A DNA stretch of 64,000 bases from Chlorocebus sabaeus (taxonomy: Eukaryota > Chordata > Mammalia > Primates > Cercopithecidae), in assembly GCF_047675955.1 (NCBI RefSeq), contig NW_027327444.1:434001-498000 (forward strand), given 5' to 3'. Below the pieces are notes generated by a model, which saw only the letters and a list, made by a program, of their open reading frames with translations, did not search any database and was not told the origin of the DNA. How positions within the stretch are numbered: position 1 is the first letter of the stretch; each line of letters begins with the position of its first letter. The translations under genes were made by a program, and so were the position numbers. Below, one piece after another: positions 1-11,600 of this stretch.

Positions 1-24
1 TGGAAAGAAGCTTTCTGAGAAACT

Positions 25-56
25 GCTCTGTGTTCTGTGAATTCATATCACAGAGC
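25..56. other. Dyad symmetry 1 of the monomer (CTCTGTG / CACAGAG)
   Basis: In this copy GCTCTGTG (25-32) and CACAGAGC (49-56) are perfect 8-bp inverted arms around a 16-nt loop. Most monomers keep 7 of the 8 pairs because CACAGAG is followed by T instead of C. Monomers with CACGGAG replace one pair by a T-G wobble. The arms recur every 172 bp. Any cruciform or protein-binding role is inference. Confidence 0.85.
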
Positions 57-71
57 AACATCTTTCCCTTC

Positions 72-98
72 AAGAAGCCTTTCGCTAAGGCTGTTCTT
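72..98. other. Dyad symmetry 2 of the monomer (AGCCTT / AAGGCT hairpin)
   Basis: AGCCTT (76-81) pairs with AAGGCT (87-92) around the 5-nt loop TCGCT. The stem can extend through AAGA (72-75) and TCTT (95-98) with a 2-nt GT bulge. Most monomers keep it. The variant with CGCCTAGGCT keeps 5 stem pairs; variants with TAAGTCT or TAAGGGT break one pair. Confidence 0.8.
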
Positions 99-124
99 GC
101 GGAATTGGCAAAGGGATATTTGGA

Positions 125-139
125 AGCCCATAGAGGGCT
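125..139. other. Dyad symmetry 3 of the monomer (AGCCC / GGGCT hairpin)
   Basis: AGCCC (125-129) and GGGCT (135-139) form a perfect 5-bp stem with loop ATAGA (TTAGA in the CCCTTAGAGGG variants). It directly abuts and overlaps the pJ-alpha motif. Variants AGCTCATAGAGGGC, CCCTTAGAAGGCT and AACCCATAGAGTGCT each weaken the stem. Confidence 0.75.
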
Positions 140-154
140 ATGGTGAAAAAGGAA
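138..154 (-). promoter_or_regulatory. pJ-alpha protein-binding motif (A-type box), example copy
   Basis: The reverse complement of 138-154 is TTCCTTTTTCACCATAG. It agrees at all 17 positions with the described pJ-alpha consensus TTCCTTTTYCACCRTAG. In other alpha-satellite families this is the monomer position that can instead hold a CENP-B box (A-type versus B-type monomers). The same 17-mer recurs in most monomers here. Common degraded forms read CTATGCTGAAAA, CTAGGGTGAAAA, CTATGGTGAGAAA and CTAAGGTGAAAAAGAAA. Binding in this species is not shown by sequence. Confidence 0.75.
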
Positions 155-1573
155 ATATCTTCCGTTCAAAACTGGAAAGAAGCTTTCTGAGAAACTGCTC
201 TGTGTTCTGTTAATTCATCTCACGGAGATACATCTTTCCCTTCAAGAGGCCTTTTGCTAAGGCTGTTCTTATGGAATTGGCAAAGGGATATTTTGTAGCC
301 CATAGAGGGCTATGGTGAAAAAGGAAATATCTTCCGTTCAAAACTGGAAAGAAGCTTTCTGAGAAACTGCTCTGTGTTCTCTGAATTCATCTCAAAGAGT
401 TACATCTTTCCCTTCAAGAAGCCTTTCGCTAAGGCTGTTCTTCTGGAATTGGCAAAGGGATATTTGGAAGCCCATAGAGGGCTATGGTGAAAAAGGAAAT
501 ATCTTCCGTTCAAAACTGGAAAGAAGCTTTCTGAGAAACTGCTCTGTGTTCTCTGAATTCATCTCACAGAGTTACATCTATCCCTTCAAGAAGCCTTTCG
601 CTAAGGCTGTTCTTGTGGAATTGGCAAAGTGATATTTGGAAGCCCATAAAGGGCTATGGTGAAAAAGGTAATATCTTCCGTTCAAAACCGGAAAGAAGCT
701 TTCTGAGAAACTGTTCTGTGTTCTGTTAGTTCATCTCACAGAGTTACATCTTTCCCTTCAAGGAGCCTTTCGCTAAGGCTGTTCTTGTGGAATTGGCAAA
801 GGGATATTTGGAAGCCCATAGAGGGCTATGGTGAAAAAGGAAATATCTTCCGTTCAAAACTGGAAAGAAGCTTTCTGAGAAACTGTTCTGTGTTCTGTTA
901 GTTCATCTCACAGAGTTACATCTTTCCCTTCAAGAAGCCTTTCGCTAAGGCTGTTCTTGTGGAATTAGCAAAGGGATATTTGGAAGCCCTTAGAGGGCTA
1001 TGGTGAAAAAGGAAATATCTTCCGTTCAAAACTGGAAAGAAGCTTTCTGAGAAACTGCTCTGTGTTCTCTGAATTCATCTCACAGAGTTACATCTTTCCC
1101 TTCAAGAAGCCTTTCGCTAAGGCTGTTCTTGTGGAACTGGCAAAGGGATATTTCGAAGCTCATAGAGGGCTATGGTGAAAAAGGAAATATCTTCCGTTCA
1201 AAACTTGAAAGCAGCTTTCTGAGAAACTGCTCTGTGTTCTCTGAATTCATCTCACAGAGTTACATCTATCCCTTCAAGAAGCCTTTCGCTAAGGCTATTC
1301 TTGTGGGACTGGCAAAGGGATATTTGGAAGCCCATAGAGGGCTAAGGTGAAAAAGAAAATATATTCCGTTCAAAACTGGAAAGAAGCTTTCTGAGAAACT
1401 GCTCTGTGTTCTGTTAATTCATATCACAGAGCTACATCTTTCCCTTCAAGAAGCCTTTCGCTAAGGCTGTTCTTGTGGAATTGGCAAAGTGATATTTGGA
1501 AGCCCATAAAGGGCTATGGTGAAAAAGGTAATATCTTCCGTTCAAAACTGGAAAGAAGCTTTCTGAGAAACTG

Positions 1574-1603
1574 CTGTGTGTTCTGTTAGTTCATCTCACA
1601 CAG
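1574..1603. other. Dyad 1 with paired change in both arms (CTGTGTG / CACACAG)
   Basis: Both arms differ from the usual CTCTGTG/CACAGAG, and the two changes complement each other, so the 7-bp inverted repeat stays perfect. The 16-nt loop is unchanged in length. A second copy lies 2752 bp (16 monomers) downstream. Confidence 0.85.
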
Positions 1604-4325
1604 TTACATCTTTCCCTTCAAGAAGCCTTTCGCTAAGGCTGTTCTTGTGGAATTAGCAAAGGGATATTTGGAAGCCCTTAGAGGGCTATGGTGAAAAAGG
1701 AAATATCTTCCGTTCAAAACTGGAAAGAAGCTTTCTGAGAAACTGCTCTGTGTTCTGTTAATTCATATCACAGAGCTACATCTTTCCCTTCAAGAAGCCT
1801 TTCGCTAAGGCTGTTCTTGCGGAATTGGCAAAGGGATATTTGGAAGCCCTTAGAGGGCTATGGTGAAAAAGGAAATATCTTCCGTCCAAAACTGGAAAGA
1901 AGCTTTGTGAGAAACTGCTCTGTGTTCTCTGAATTCATCTCACAGAGTTACATCTTTCCCTTCAAGAAGCCTTTCGCTAAGGCTGTTCTTGTGGAACTGG
2001 CAAAGGGATATTTCGAAGCTCATAGAGGGCTATGGTGAAAAAGGAAATATCTTCCGTTCAAAACTGGAAAGAAGCTTTCTGAGAAACTGCTCTGTGTTCT
2101 CTGAATTCATCTCACAGAGTTACATCTATCCCTTCAAGAAGCCTTTCGCTAAGGCTATTCTTGTGGGACTGGCAAAGGGATATTTGGAAGCCCATAGAGG
2201 GCTAAGGTGAAAAAGAAAATATATTCCGTTCAAAACTGGAAAGAAGCTTTCTGAGAAACTGCTCTGTGTTCTGTTAATCCATCTCACAGAGTTACATCTT
2301 TCCCTTCAAGAAGCCTTTCGCTAAGGATGTTCTTGTGGAATTGGCAAAGGGATATTTGGAAGCCCATAGAGGGCTATGGTGAAAAAGGAAATATCTTCCG
2401 TTCAAAACTGGAAAGAAGCTTTCTGAGAAACTGTTCTGTGTTCTGTTAGTTCATCTCACAGAGTTACATCTTTCCCTTCAAGAAGCCTTTCGCTAAGGCT
2501 GTTCTTGTGGAATTAGCAAAGGGATATTTGTAAGCCCTTAGAGGGCTATGGTGAAAAAGGAAATATCTTCCGTTCAAAACTGGAAAGAAGCTTTCTGAGA
2601 AACTGCTCTGTGTTCTCTGAATTCATCTCACAGAGTTACATCTTTCCCTTCAAGAAGCCTTTCGCTAAGGCTGTTCTTGTGGAATTGGCAAAGGGATATT
2701 TGGAAGCCCATAGAGGACTATGGTGAAAAAGGAAATATCTTCCGTTCAAAACTGGAAAGAAGCTTTCTGAGAAACTGCTCTGTGTTCTGTTAATTCGTCT
2801 CACAGAGTTACATCTTTCCCTTCAAGAAGCCTTTTGCTAAGGCTGTTCTTGTGGAATTGGCAAAGTTATATTTGGAAGCCCATAGAGGGCTATGGTGAAA
2901 AAGGAAATATCTTCCGTTCAAAACTGGAAAGAAGCTTTCTGAGAAACTGCTCTGTGTTCTATGAATTCATCTCACAGAGTTACATCTTTCCCTTCAAGAA
3001 GCCTTTCGCTAAGGCTGTTCTTGTGGAATTGGCAAAGGGATATTTGGAAGCCCTTAGAGGGCTATGGTGAAAAAGGAAATAACTTCCGTTCAAAACTGGA
3101 AAGAAGCATTCTGAGAAACTGCTCTGTGTTCTCTGAATTCATCTCACAGAGTTACATCTTTCCCTTCAAGAAGCCTTTCGCTAAGGCTGTTCTTGTGGAA
3201 TTGGCAAAGTGATATTTGGAAGCCCATAGAGGGCTATGGCGAAAAAGGAAATATCTTCCGTTCAAAACTGGAAAAAAGCTTTCTGAGAAACTGTTCTGTG
3301 TTCTGCTAGTTCATCTCACAGAGTTACATCTTTCCCTTCAAGAAACCTTTCGCTAAGGCTGTTCTTGTGGAATTAGCAAAGGGATATTTGGAAGCCCTTA
3401 GAGGGCTATGGTGAAAAAGGAAATATCTTCCGTTCAAAACTGGAAAGAAGCTTTCTGAGAAACTGCTCTGTGTTCTCTGAATTCATCTCACAGAGTTACA
3501 TCTTTCCCTTCAAGAAGCCTTTCGCTAAGGCTGTTCTTGTGGAACTGGCAAAGGGATATTTGGAAGCCCATAGAGGGCTATGGTGAAAAAGGAAATATCT
3601 TCCGTTCAAAACTGGAAAGAAGCTTTCTGAGAAACTGCTCTGTGTTCTGTGAATTCATATCACAGAGCAACATCTTTCCCTTCAAGAAGCCTTTCGCTAA
3701 GGCTGTTCTTGCGGAATTGGCAAAGGGATATTTGGAAGCCCATAGAGGGCTATGGTGAAAAAGGAAATATCTTCCGTTCAAAACTGGAAAGAAGCTTTCT
3801 GAGAAACTGCTCTGTGTTCTGTTAATTCATCTCACGGAGATACATCTTTCCCTTCAAGAGGCCTTTTGCTAAGGCTGTTCTTGTGGAACTGGCAAAGGGA
3901 TATTTAGAAGCTCATAGAGGGCTCTGCTGAAAAAGGAAATATCTTCCGTTCAAAACTGGAAAGAAGCATTCTGAGAAACTGCTCTGTGTTCTCTGAATTC
4001 ATCTCACAGAGTCACATCTATCCCTTCAAGAAGCCTTTCGCCTAGGCGGTTCTTCTGGAACTGGCAAAGGGATATTTGGAAGCCCATAGAGGGCTATGGT
4101 GAAAAAGGAAATATCTTCCTTTCAAAACTGGAAAGAAGCTTTCTGAGAAACTGCTCTGTGTTCTGTTAATTCATATCACAGAGCTACATCTTTCCCTTCA
4201 AGTAGCCTTTCGCTAAGGCTGTTCTTGTGGAATTGGCAAAGTGATATTTGGAAGCCCATAGAGGGCTGTGGTGAAAAAGGAAATATCTTCCGTTCAAAAC
4301 TGGAAAGAAGCTTTCTGAGAAACTG

Positions 4326-4355
4326 CTGTGTGTTCTGTTAGTTCATCTCACACAG
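4326..4355. other. Second copy of the paired-change dyad (CTGTGTG / CACACAG)
   Basis: Same arms as at 1574-1603 and exactly 16 x 172 bp away. It lies inside a block of about four monomers (roughly 1540-2275 and 4292-5027) that is duplicated at that distance, so this is a copy of one event rather than an independent one. Confidence 0.85.
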
Positions 4356-4685
4356 TTACATCTTTCCCTTCAGGAAGCCTTTCGCTAAGGCTGTTCTTGT
4401 GGAATTAGCAAAGGGATATTTGGAAGCCCTTAGAGGGCTATGGTGAAAAAGGAAATATCTTCCGTTCAAAACTGGAAAGAAGCTTTCTGAGAAACTGCTC
4501 TGTGTTCTGTTAATTCATATCACAGAGCTACATCTTTCCCTTCAAGAAGCCTTTCGCTAAGGCTGTTCTTGCGGAATTGGCAAAGGGATATTTGGAAGCC
4601 CTTAGAGGGCTATGGTGAAAAAGGAAATATCTTCCGTTCAAAACTGGAAAGAAGCTTTGTGAGAAACTGCTCTGTGTTCTCTGAA

Positions 4686-6405
4686 TTCATCTCACAGAGT
4701 TACATCTTTCCCTTCAAGAAGCCTTTCGCTAAGGCTGTTCTTGTGGAACTGGCAAAGGGATATTTCGAAGCTCATAGAGGGCTATGGTGAAAAAGGAAAT
4801 ATCTTCCGTTCAAAACTGGAAAGAAGCTTTCTGAGAAACTGCTCTGTGTTCTCTGAATTCATCTCACAGAGTTACATCTATCCCTTCAAGAAGCCTTTCG
4901 CTAAGGCTATTCTTGTGGGACTGGCAAAGGGATATTTGGAAGCCCATAGAGGGCTAAGGTGAAAAAGAAAATATATTCCGTTCAAAACTGTAAAGAAGCT
5001 TTCTGAGAAACTGCTCTGTGTTCTGTTAATTCATATCACAGAGCTACATCTTTCCCTTCAAGAAGCCTTTCGCTAAGCCTGTTCTTGTGGAATTGGCAAA
5101 GTGATATTTGGAAGCCCATAAAGAGCTATGGTGAAAAAGGTAATATCTTCCGTTCAAAACCGGAAAGAAGCTTTCTGAGAAACTGTTCTGTGTTCTGTTA
5201 GTTCATCTCACAGAGTTACATCTTTCCCTTCAAGAAGCCTTTCGCTAAGGCTGTTCTTGTGGAACTGGCAAAGGGATATTTGGAAGCCCTTAGAGGGCTA
5301 TGGTGAAAAAGGAAATATCTTCCGTTCAAAACTGGAAAGAAGATTTCTGAGAAACTGCTCTGTGTTCTGTTAGTTCATCTCACAGAGTTACATCTTTCCC
5401 TACAAGAAGCCTTTCGCTAAGGCTGTTCTTGTGGAATTGGCAAAGTGATATTTGGAAGCCCATAGAGGGCTATGGCGAAAAAGGAAATATCTTCCGTTCA
5501 AAACTGGAAAGAAGCTTTCTGAGAAACTGTTCTGTGTTCTGCTAGTTCATCTCACAGAGTTACATCTTTCCCTTCAAGAAGCCTTTCGCTAAGGCTGTTC
5601 TTGTGGAACTGGCAAAGGGATATTTCGAAGCTCATAGAGGGCTATGGTGAAAAAGGAAATATCTTCCGTTCAAAACTGGAAAGAAGCTTTCTGAGAAACT
5701 GCTCTGTGTTCTCTGAATTCATCTCACAGAGTTACATCTATCCCTTCAAGAAGCCTTTCGCTAAGGCTATTCTTGTGGGACTGGCAAAGGGATATTTGGA
5801 AGCCCATAGAGGGCTAAGGTGAAAAAGAAAATATATTCCGTTCAAAACTGTAAAGAAGCTTTCTGAGAAACTGCTCTGTGTTCTGTTAATTCATATCACA
5901 GAGCTACATCTTTCCCTTCAAGAAGCCTTTCGCTAAGGCTGTTCTTGTGGAATTGGCAAAGTGATATTTGGAAGCCCATAAAGAGCTATGGTGAAAAAGG
6001 TAATATCTTCCGTTCAAAACCGGAAAGAAGCTTTCTGAGAAACTGTTCTGTGTTCTGTTAGTTCATCTCACAGAGTTACATCTTTCCCTTCAAGAAGCCT
6101 TTCGCTAAGGCTGTTCTTGTGGAACTGGCAAAGGGATATTTGGAAGCCCTTAGAGGGCTATGGTGAAAAAGGAAATATCTTCCGTTCAAAACTGGAAAGA
6201 AGATTTCTGAGAAACTGCTCTGTGTTCTGTTAGTTCATCTCACAGAGTTACATCTTTCCCTACAAGAAGCCTTTCGCTAAGGCTGTTCTTGTGGAATTGG
6301 CAAAGTGATATTTGGAAGCCCATAGAGGGCTATGGCGAAAAAGGAAATATCTTCCGTTCAAAACTGGAAAGAAGCTTTCTGAGAAACTGTTCTGTGTTCT
6401 GCTAG
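4686..6405 (+). repeat. 5-monomer (860-bp) tandem duplication
   Basis: 4686-5545 and 5546-6405 are adjacent near-identical copies, each 5 monomers. Shared private variants include ACTGTAAAGAAG (about 4987 and 5847), CCATAAAGAGC, AAGATTTCTGAG and TTTCCCTACAAG. Similarity between the two registers ends near 6440 at AAGAAACC versus AAGAAGCC. One visible difference is TAAGCCTG near 5075 versus TAAGGCTG near 5935. Confidence 0.85.
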
Positions 6406-8600
6406 TTCATCTCACAGAGTTACATCTTTCCCTTCAAGAAACCTTTCGCTAAGGCTGTTCTTGTGGAATTAGCAAAGGGATATTTGGAAGCCCTTAGAGG
6501 GCTATGGTGAAAAAGGAAATATCTTCCGTTCAAAACTGGAAAGAAGCTTTCTGAGAAACTGCTCTGTGTTCTCTGAATTCATCTCACAGAGTTACATCTT
6601 TCCCTTCAAGAAGCCTTTCGCTAAGGCTGTTCTTGTGGAACTGGCAAAGGGATATTTGGAAGCCCATAGAGGGCTATGGTGAAAAAGGAAATATCTTCCG
6701 TTCAAAACTGGAAAGAAGCTTTCTGAGAAACTGCTCTGTGTTCTGTGAATTCATATCACAGAGCAACATCTTTCCCTTCAAGAAGCCTTTCGCTAAGGCT
6801 GTTCTTGCGGAATTGGCAAAGGGATATTTGGAAGCCCATAGAGGGCTATGGTGAAAAAGGAAATATCTTCCGTTCAAAACTGGAAAGAAGCTTTCTGAGA
6901 AACTGCTCTGTGTTCTGTTAATTCATCTCACGGAGATACATCTTTCCCTTCAAGAGGCCTTTTGCTAAGGCTGTTCTTATGGAATTGGCAAAGGGATATT
7001 TTGTAGCCCATAGAGGGCTATGGTGAAAAAGGAAATATCTTCCGTTGAAAACTGGAAAGAAGCTTTCTGAGAAACTGCTCTGTGTTCTCTGAATTCATCT
7101 CACAGAGTTACATCTTTCCCTTCAAGAAGCCTTTCGCTAAGGCTGTTCTTCTGGAATTGGCAAAGGGATATTTGGAAGCCCATAGAGGGCTATGGTGAAA
7201 AAGGAAATATCTTCCGTTCAAAACTGGAAAGAAGCTTTCTGAGAAACTGCTCTGTGTTCTCTGAATTCATCTCACAGAGTTACATCTATCCCTTCAAGAA
7301 GCCTTTCGCTAAGGCTATTCTTCTGGGACTGGCAAAGGGATATTTGGAAGCCCATAGAGGGCTATGGTGAAAAAGAAAATATATTCCGTTCAAAACTGGA
7401 AAGAAGCTTTCTGAGAAACTGCTCTGTGTTCTGTTAATTCATATCACAGAGCTACATCTTTCCCTTCAAGAAGCCTTTCGCTAAGGCTGTTCTTGTGGAA
7501 TTGGCAAAGTGATATTTGGAAGCCCATAAAGGGCTATGGTGAAAAAGGTAATATCTTCCGTTCAAAACCGGAAAGAAGCTTTCTGAGAAACTGTTCTGTG
7601 TTCTGTTAGTTCATCTCACAGAGTTACATCTTTCCCTTCAAGAAGCCTTTCGCTAAGGCTGTTCTTGTGGAATTGGCAAAGGGATATTTGGAAGCCCATA
7701 GAGGGCTATGGTGAAAAAGGAAATATCTTCCGTTCAAAACTGGAAAGAAGCTTTCTGAGAAACTGTTCTGTGTTCTGTTAGTTCATCTCACAGAGTTACA
7801 TCTTTCCCTTCAAGAAGCCTTTCGCTAAGGCTGTTCTTGTGGAATTAGCAAAGGGATATTTGGAAGCCCTTAGAGGGCTATGGTGTAAAAGGAAATATCT
7901 TCCGTTCAAAACTGGAAAGAAGCTTTCTGAGAAACTGCTCTGTGTTCTCTGAATTCATCTCACAGAGTTACATCTTTCCCTTCAAGAAGCCTTTCGCTAA
8001 GGCTGTTCTTGTGGAACTGGCAAAGGGATATTTCGAAGCTCATAGAGGGCTATGCTGAAAAAGGAAATATCTTCCGTTCAAAACTGGAAAGAAGCATTCT
8101 GAGAAACTGCTCTGTGTTCTCTGAATTCATCTCACAGAGTCACATCTATCCCTTCAAGAAGCCTTTCGCTAAGGCTGTTCTTGTGGGACTGGCAAAGGGA
8201 TATTTGGAAGCCCATAGAGGGCTATGGTGAAAAAGAAAATATCTTCCGTTCAAAACTGGAAAGAAGCTTTCTGAGAAACTGTTCTGTGTTCTGTTAGTTC
8301 ATCTCACAGAGTTACATCTTTCCCTTCAAGAAGCCTTTCGCTAAGGCTGTTCTTGTGGAACTGGCAAGGGGATATTTGGAAGCCCTTAGAGGGCTATGGT
8401 GAAAAAGGAAATATCTTCCGTTCAAAACTGGAAAGAAGATTTCTGAGAAACTGCTCTGTGTTCTGTTAGTTCATCTCACAGAGTTACATCTTTCCCTACA
8501 AGAAGCCTTTCGCTAAGGCTGTTCTAGTGGAACTGGCAAAGGGATATTTGGAAACCCATAGAGGGCTATGGGGAAAAAGGAAATATCTTCCGTTCAATAC

Positions 8601-11600
8601 TGGAAAGAAGCTTTCTGAGAAACTGCTCTGTGTTCTCTGAATTCATCTCACAGAGTTACATCTTTCCCTTCAAGAAGCCTTTCGCCTAGGCTGTTCTTAT
8701 GGAACTGGCAAAGGGATATTTGGAAGCCCATAGAGGGCTATGGTGAAAAAGGAAATATCTTCCGTTCAAAACTGGAAAGAAGCTTTCTGAGAAACGGCTC
8801 TGTGTTCTTTGAATTCATCTCACAGAGTTACATCTTTCCCTTCAAGAAGCCTTTCGCTAAGGCTGTTCTTGTGGAATTGGCAAAGGGATATTTGGAAGCC
8901 CATAGAGGACTATGGTGAAAAAGGAAATATCTTCCGTTCAAAACTGGAAAGAAGCTTTCTGAGAAACTGCTCTGTGTTCTGTTAATTCATCTCACAGAGT
9001 TACATCTTTCCCTTCAAGAAGCCTTTTGCTAAGGCTGTTCTTGTGGAATTGGCAAAGTTATATTTGGAAGCCCATAGAGGGCTATGGTGAAAAAGGAAAT
9101 ATCTTCCGTTCAAAACTGGAAAGAAGCTTTCTGAGAAACTGCTCTGTGTTGTATGAATTAATCTCACAGAGTTACATCTTTCCCTTCAAGAAGCCTTTCG
9201 CTAAGGCTGTTCTTGTGGAATTGGCAATGGGATATTTGGAAGCCCTTAGAGGGCTATGGTGAAAAAGGAAATAACTTCCGTTCAAAACTGGAAAGAAGCA
9301 TTCTGAGAAACTGCTCTGTGTTCTCTGAATTCATCTCACAGAGTTACATCTTTCCCTTCAAGAAGCCTTTCGCTAAGGCTGTTCTTGTGGAATTGGCAAA
9401 GTGATATTTGGAAGCCCATAGAGGGCTATGGCGATAAAGGAAATATCTTCCGTTCAAAACTGGAAAGAAGCTTTCTGAGAAACTGTTCTGTGTTCTGTTA
9501 GTTCATCTCACAGAGTTACATCTTTCCCTTCAAGAAGCCTTTCGCTAAGGCTGTTCTTGTGGAATTAGGAAAGGGATATTTGGAAGCCCTTAGAGGGCTA
9601 TGGTGAAAAAGGAAATATCTTACGTTCAAAACTGGAAAGAAGCTTTCTGAGAAACTGCTCTGTGTTCTCTGAATTCATCTCACAGAGTTACATCTTTCCC
9701 TTCAAGAAGCCTTTCGCTAAGGCTGTTCTTGTGGAACTGTCAAAGGGATATTTGGAAGCCCATAGAGGGCTATGGTGAAAAAGGAAATATCGTCCGTTCA
9801 AAACTGGAAAGAAGCTTTCTGAGAAACTGCTCTGTGTTCTGTGAATTCATATCACAGAGCAACATCTTTCCCTTCAAGAAGCCTTTCGCTAAGGCTGTTC
9901 TTGCGGAATTGGCAAAGGGATATTTGGAAGCCCATAGAGGGCTCTGGTGAAAAAGGAAATATCTTCCGTTCAAAACTGGAAAGAAGCTTTCTGAGAAACT
10001 GCTCTGTGTTGTGTTAATTCATCTCACAGAGATACATCTTTCCCTTCAAGAGGCCTTTTGCTAAGGCTGTTCTTATGGAATTGGCAAGGGGATATTTTGA
10101 AGCCCATAGAGGGCTATGGTGAAAAAGGAAATATCTTCCGTTGAAAACTGGAAAGAAGCTTTCTGAGAAACTGCTCTGTGTTCTCTGAATTCATCTCACA
10201 GAGTTACATCTTTCCCTTCAAGAAGCCTTTCGCTAAGGCTGTTCTTCTGGAATTGGCAAAGGGATATTTGGAAGCCCATAGAGGGCTATGGTGAAAAAGG
10301 AAATATCTTCCGTTCAAAACTGGAAAGAAGCTTTCTGAGAAACTGCTCTGTGTTCTGTTAATCCATCTCACAGAGTTACATCTTTCCCTTCAAGAAGGCT
10401 TTCGCTAAGGCTGTTCTTGTGGAATTGGCAAAGGGATATTTGGAAGCCCATAGAGGGCTATGGTGAAAAAGGAAATATCTTCCGTTCAAAACTGGAAAGA
10501 AGCTTTCTGAGAAACTGCTCTGTGTTCTGTTAGTTCATCTCACAGAGTTACATCTTTACCTTCAAGAAGCCTTTCGTTAAGGCTGTTCTTGTGGAACTGG
10601 CAAAGGGATATTTGGAAGCCCATAAAGTTCTATGGTGAGAAAGGAAATATCTTCCGTTCAAAACTGGAAAGAAGCTTTCTGAGAAACTGCTCTGTGTTCT
10701 CTGAATTCATCTCACAGAGTTACATCTTTCCCTTCAAGAAGCCTTTCGCTAAGGCTGTTCTTGTGGAACTGGCAAAGGGATATTTGGAAGCCCATAGAGG
10801 GCTATGGTGAAAAAGGAAATATCTCCCGTTCAAAACTGGAAAGAAGCTTTCTGAGAAACTGCTCTGTGTTCTCTGAATTCATCTCACAGAGTTACATCTT
10901 TCCCTTCAAGAAGCCTTTCGCTAAGGCTGTTCTTGTGGAACTGGCAAAGGGATATTTGGAAGCCCATAGAGGGCTATGGTGAAAAAGGAAATATCTTCCG
11001 TTCAAAACTGGAAAGAAGCTTTCTGAGAAACTGTTCTGTGTTCTGTTAGTTCATCTCACAGAGTTACATCTTTCCCTTCAAGAAGCCTTTCGCTAAGGCT
11101 GTTCATGTGGAATTAGCAAAGGGATATTTGGAAGCCCTTAGAGGGCTATGGTGAAAAAGGAAATATCTTCCGTTCAAAACTGGAAAGAAGCTTTCTGAGA
11201 AACTGCTCTGTGTTCTCTGAATTCATCTCACAGAGTTACATCTTTCCCGTCAAGAAGCCTTTCGCTAAGGCTGTTCTTGTGGAACTGGCAAAGGGATATT
11301 TCGAAGCTCACAGAGGGCTATGCTGAAAAAGGAAATATCTTCCGTTCAAAACTGGAAAGAAGCATTCTGAGAAACTGCTCTGTGTTCTCTGAATTCATCT
11401 CACAGAGTCACATCTATCCCTTCAAGAAGCCTTTCGCCTAGGCTGTTCTTCTGGAACTGGCAAAGGGATATTTGGAAGCCCATAGAGGGCTATGGTGAGA
11501 AAGGAAATATCTTCCGTTCAAAACTGGAAAGAACCTTTCTGAGAAACTGCTCTGTGTTCTCTGAATTCATCTCACAGAGTTACATCTTTCCCTTCAAGAA

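Larger units (their letters stand above)
8..179 (+). repeat. Representative alpha-satellite monomer (internal map)
   Basis: First complete monomer, HindIII to HindIII, exactly 172 bp. In order it holds the HindIII site (8-13), a CTCTGTG/CACAGAG dyad (25-56), an AAGCCTT-type hairpin (72-98), the short AGCCC/GGGCT hairpin (125-139), the pJ-alpha motif (138-154) and an A-rich tail running back to the next HindIII site. Other monomers differ at a limited set of positions. The most informative lies between the dyad arms: TTCTCTGAATTC (with an EcoRI site), TTCTGTTAATTC, TTCTGTTAGTTC, TTCTGTTAATCC or TTCTGTGAATTC. Another is the stretch after TGTTCTT, which reads GTGGAA, GCGGAA, CTGGAA, ATGGAA or GTGGGA. 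The combinations form recognisable monomer classes. Confidence 0.95.
1..8600 (+). repeat. Array segment A: mixed monomers with 16-, 18- and 39-mer spaced copies
   Basis: Shared rare variants give the register. The TTTTGTAGCCC monomer at about 289 recurs at about 6997 (6708 bp = 39 monomers). The AGAGCAACATC monomer at about 52 recurs 3612 bp (21) and 6708 bp (39) later. The block at about 3170-3880 recurs at 6266-6976 (3096 bp = 18) with the same GGCGAAAAAGG, GCTAGTTC and AAGAAACC markers. No single period explains all copies. No indel was found in this segment; every monomer examined is 172 bp. Confidence 0.8.

Noticed and set aside
4028..4046. Possible CENP-B box at CTTTCGCCTAGGCGGTTC (and TTTCGCTAAGGCGGTTC near 25016)
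   Set aside because: It starts with TTCG and contains CGG, but the spacing is one base short, the fixed central A is G, and the position in the monomer is not that of the true box. It is probably a chance variant of dyad 2.
8029..8040. Palindrome TTCGAA in the GGGATATTTCGAAGCTC monomers as a special site
   Set aside because: It arises from one substitution (TTTGGAAG to TTTCGAAG) shared by a monomer class spread by duplication. Nothing else points to a function.
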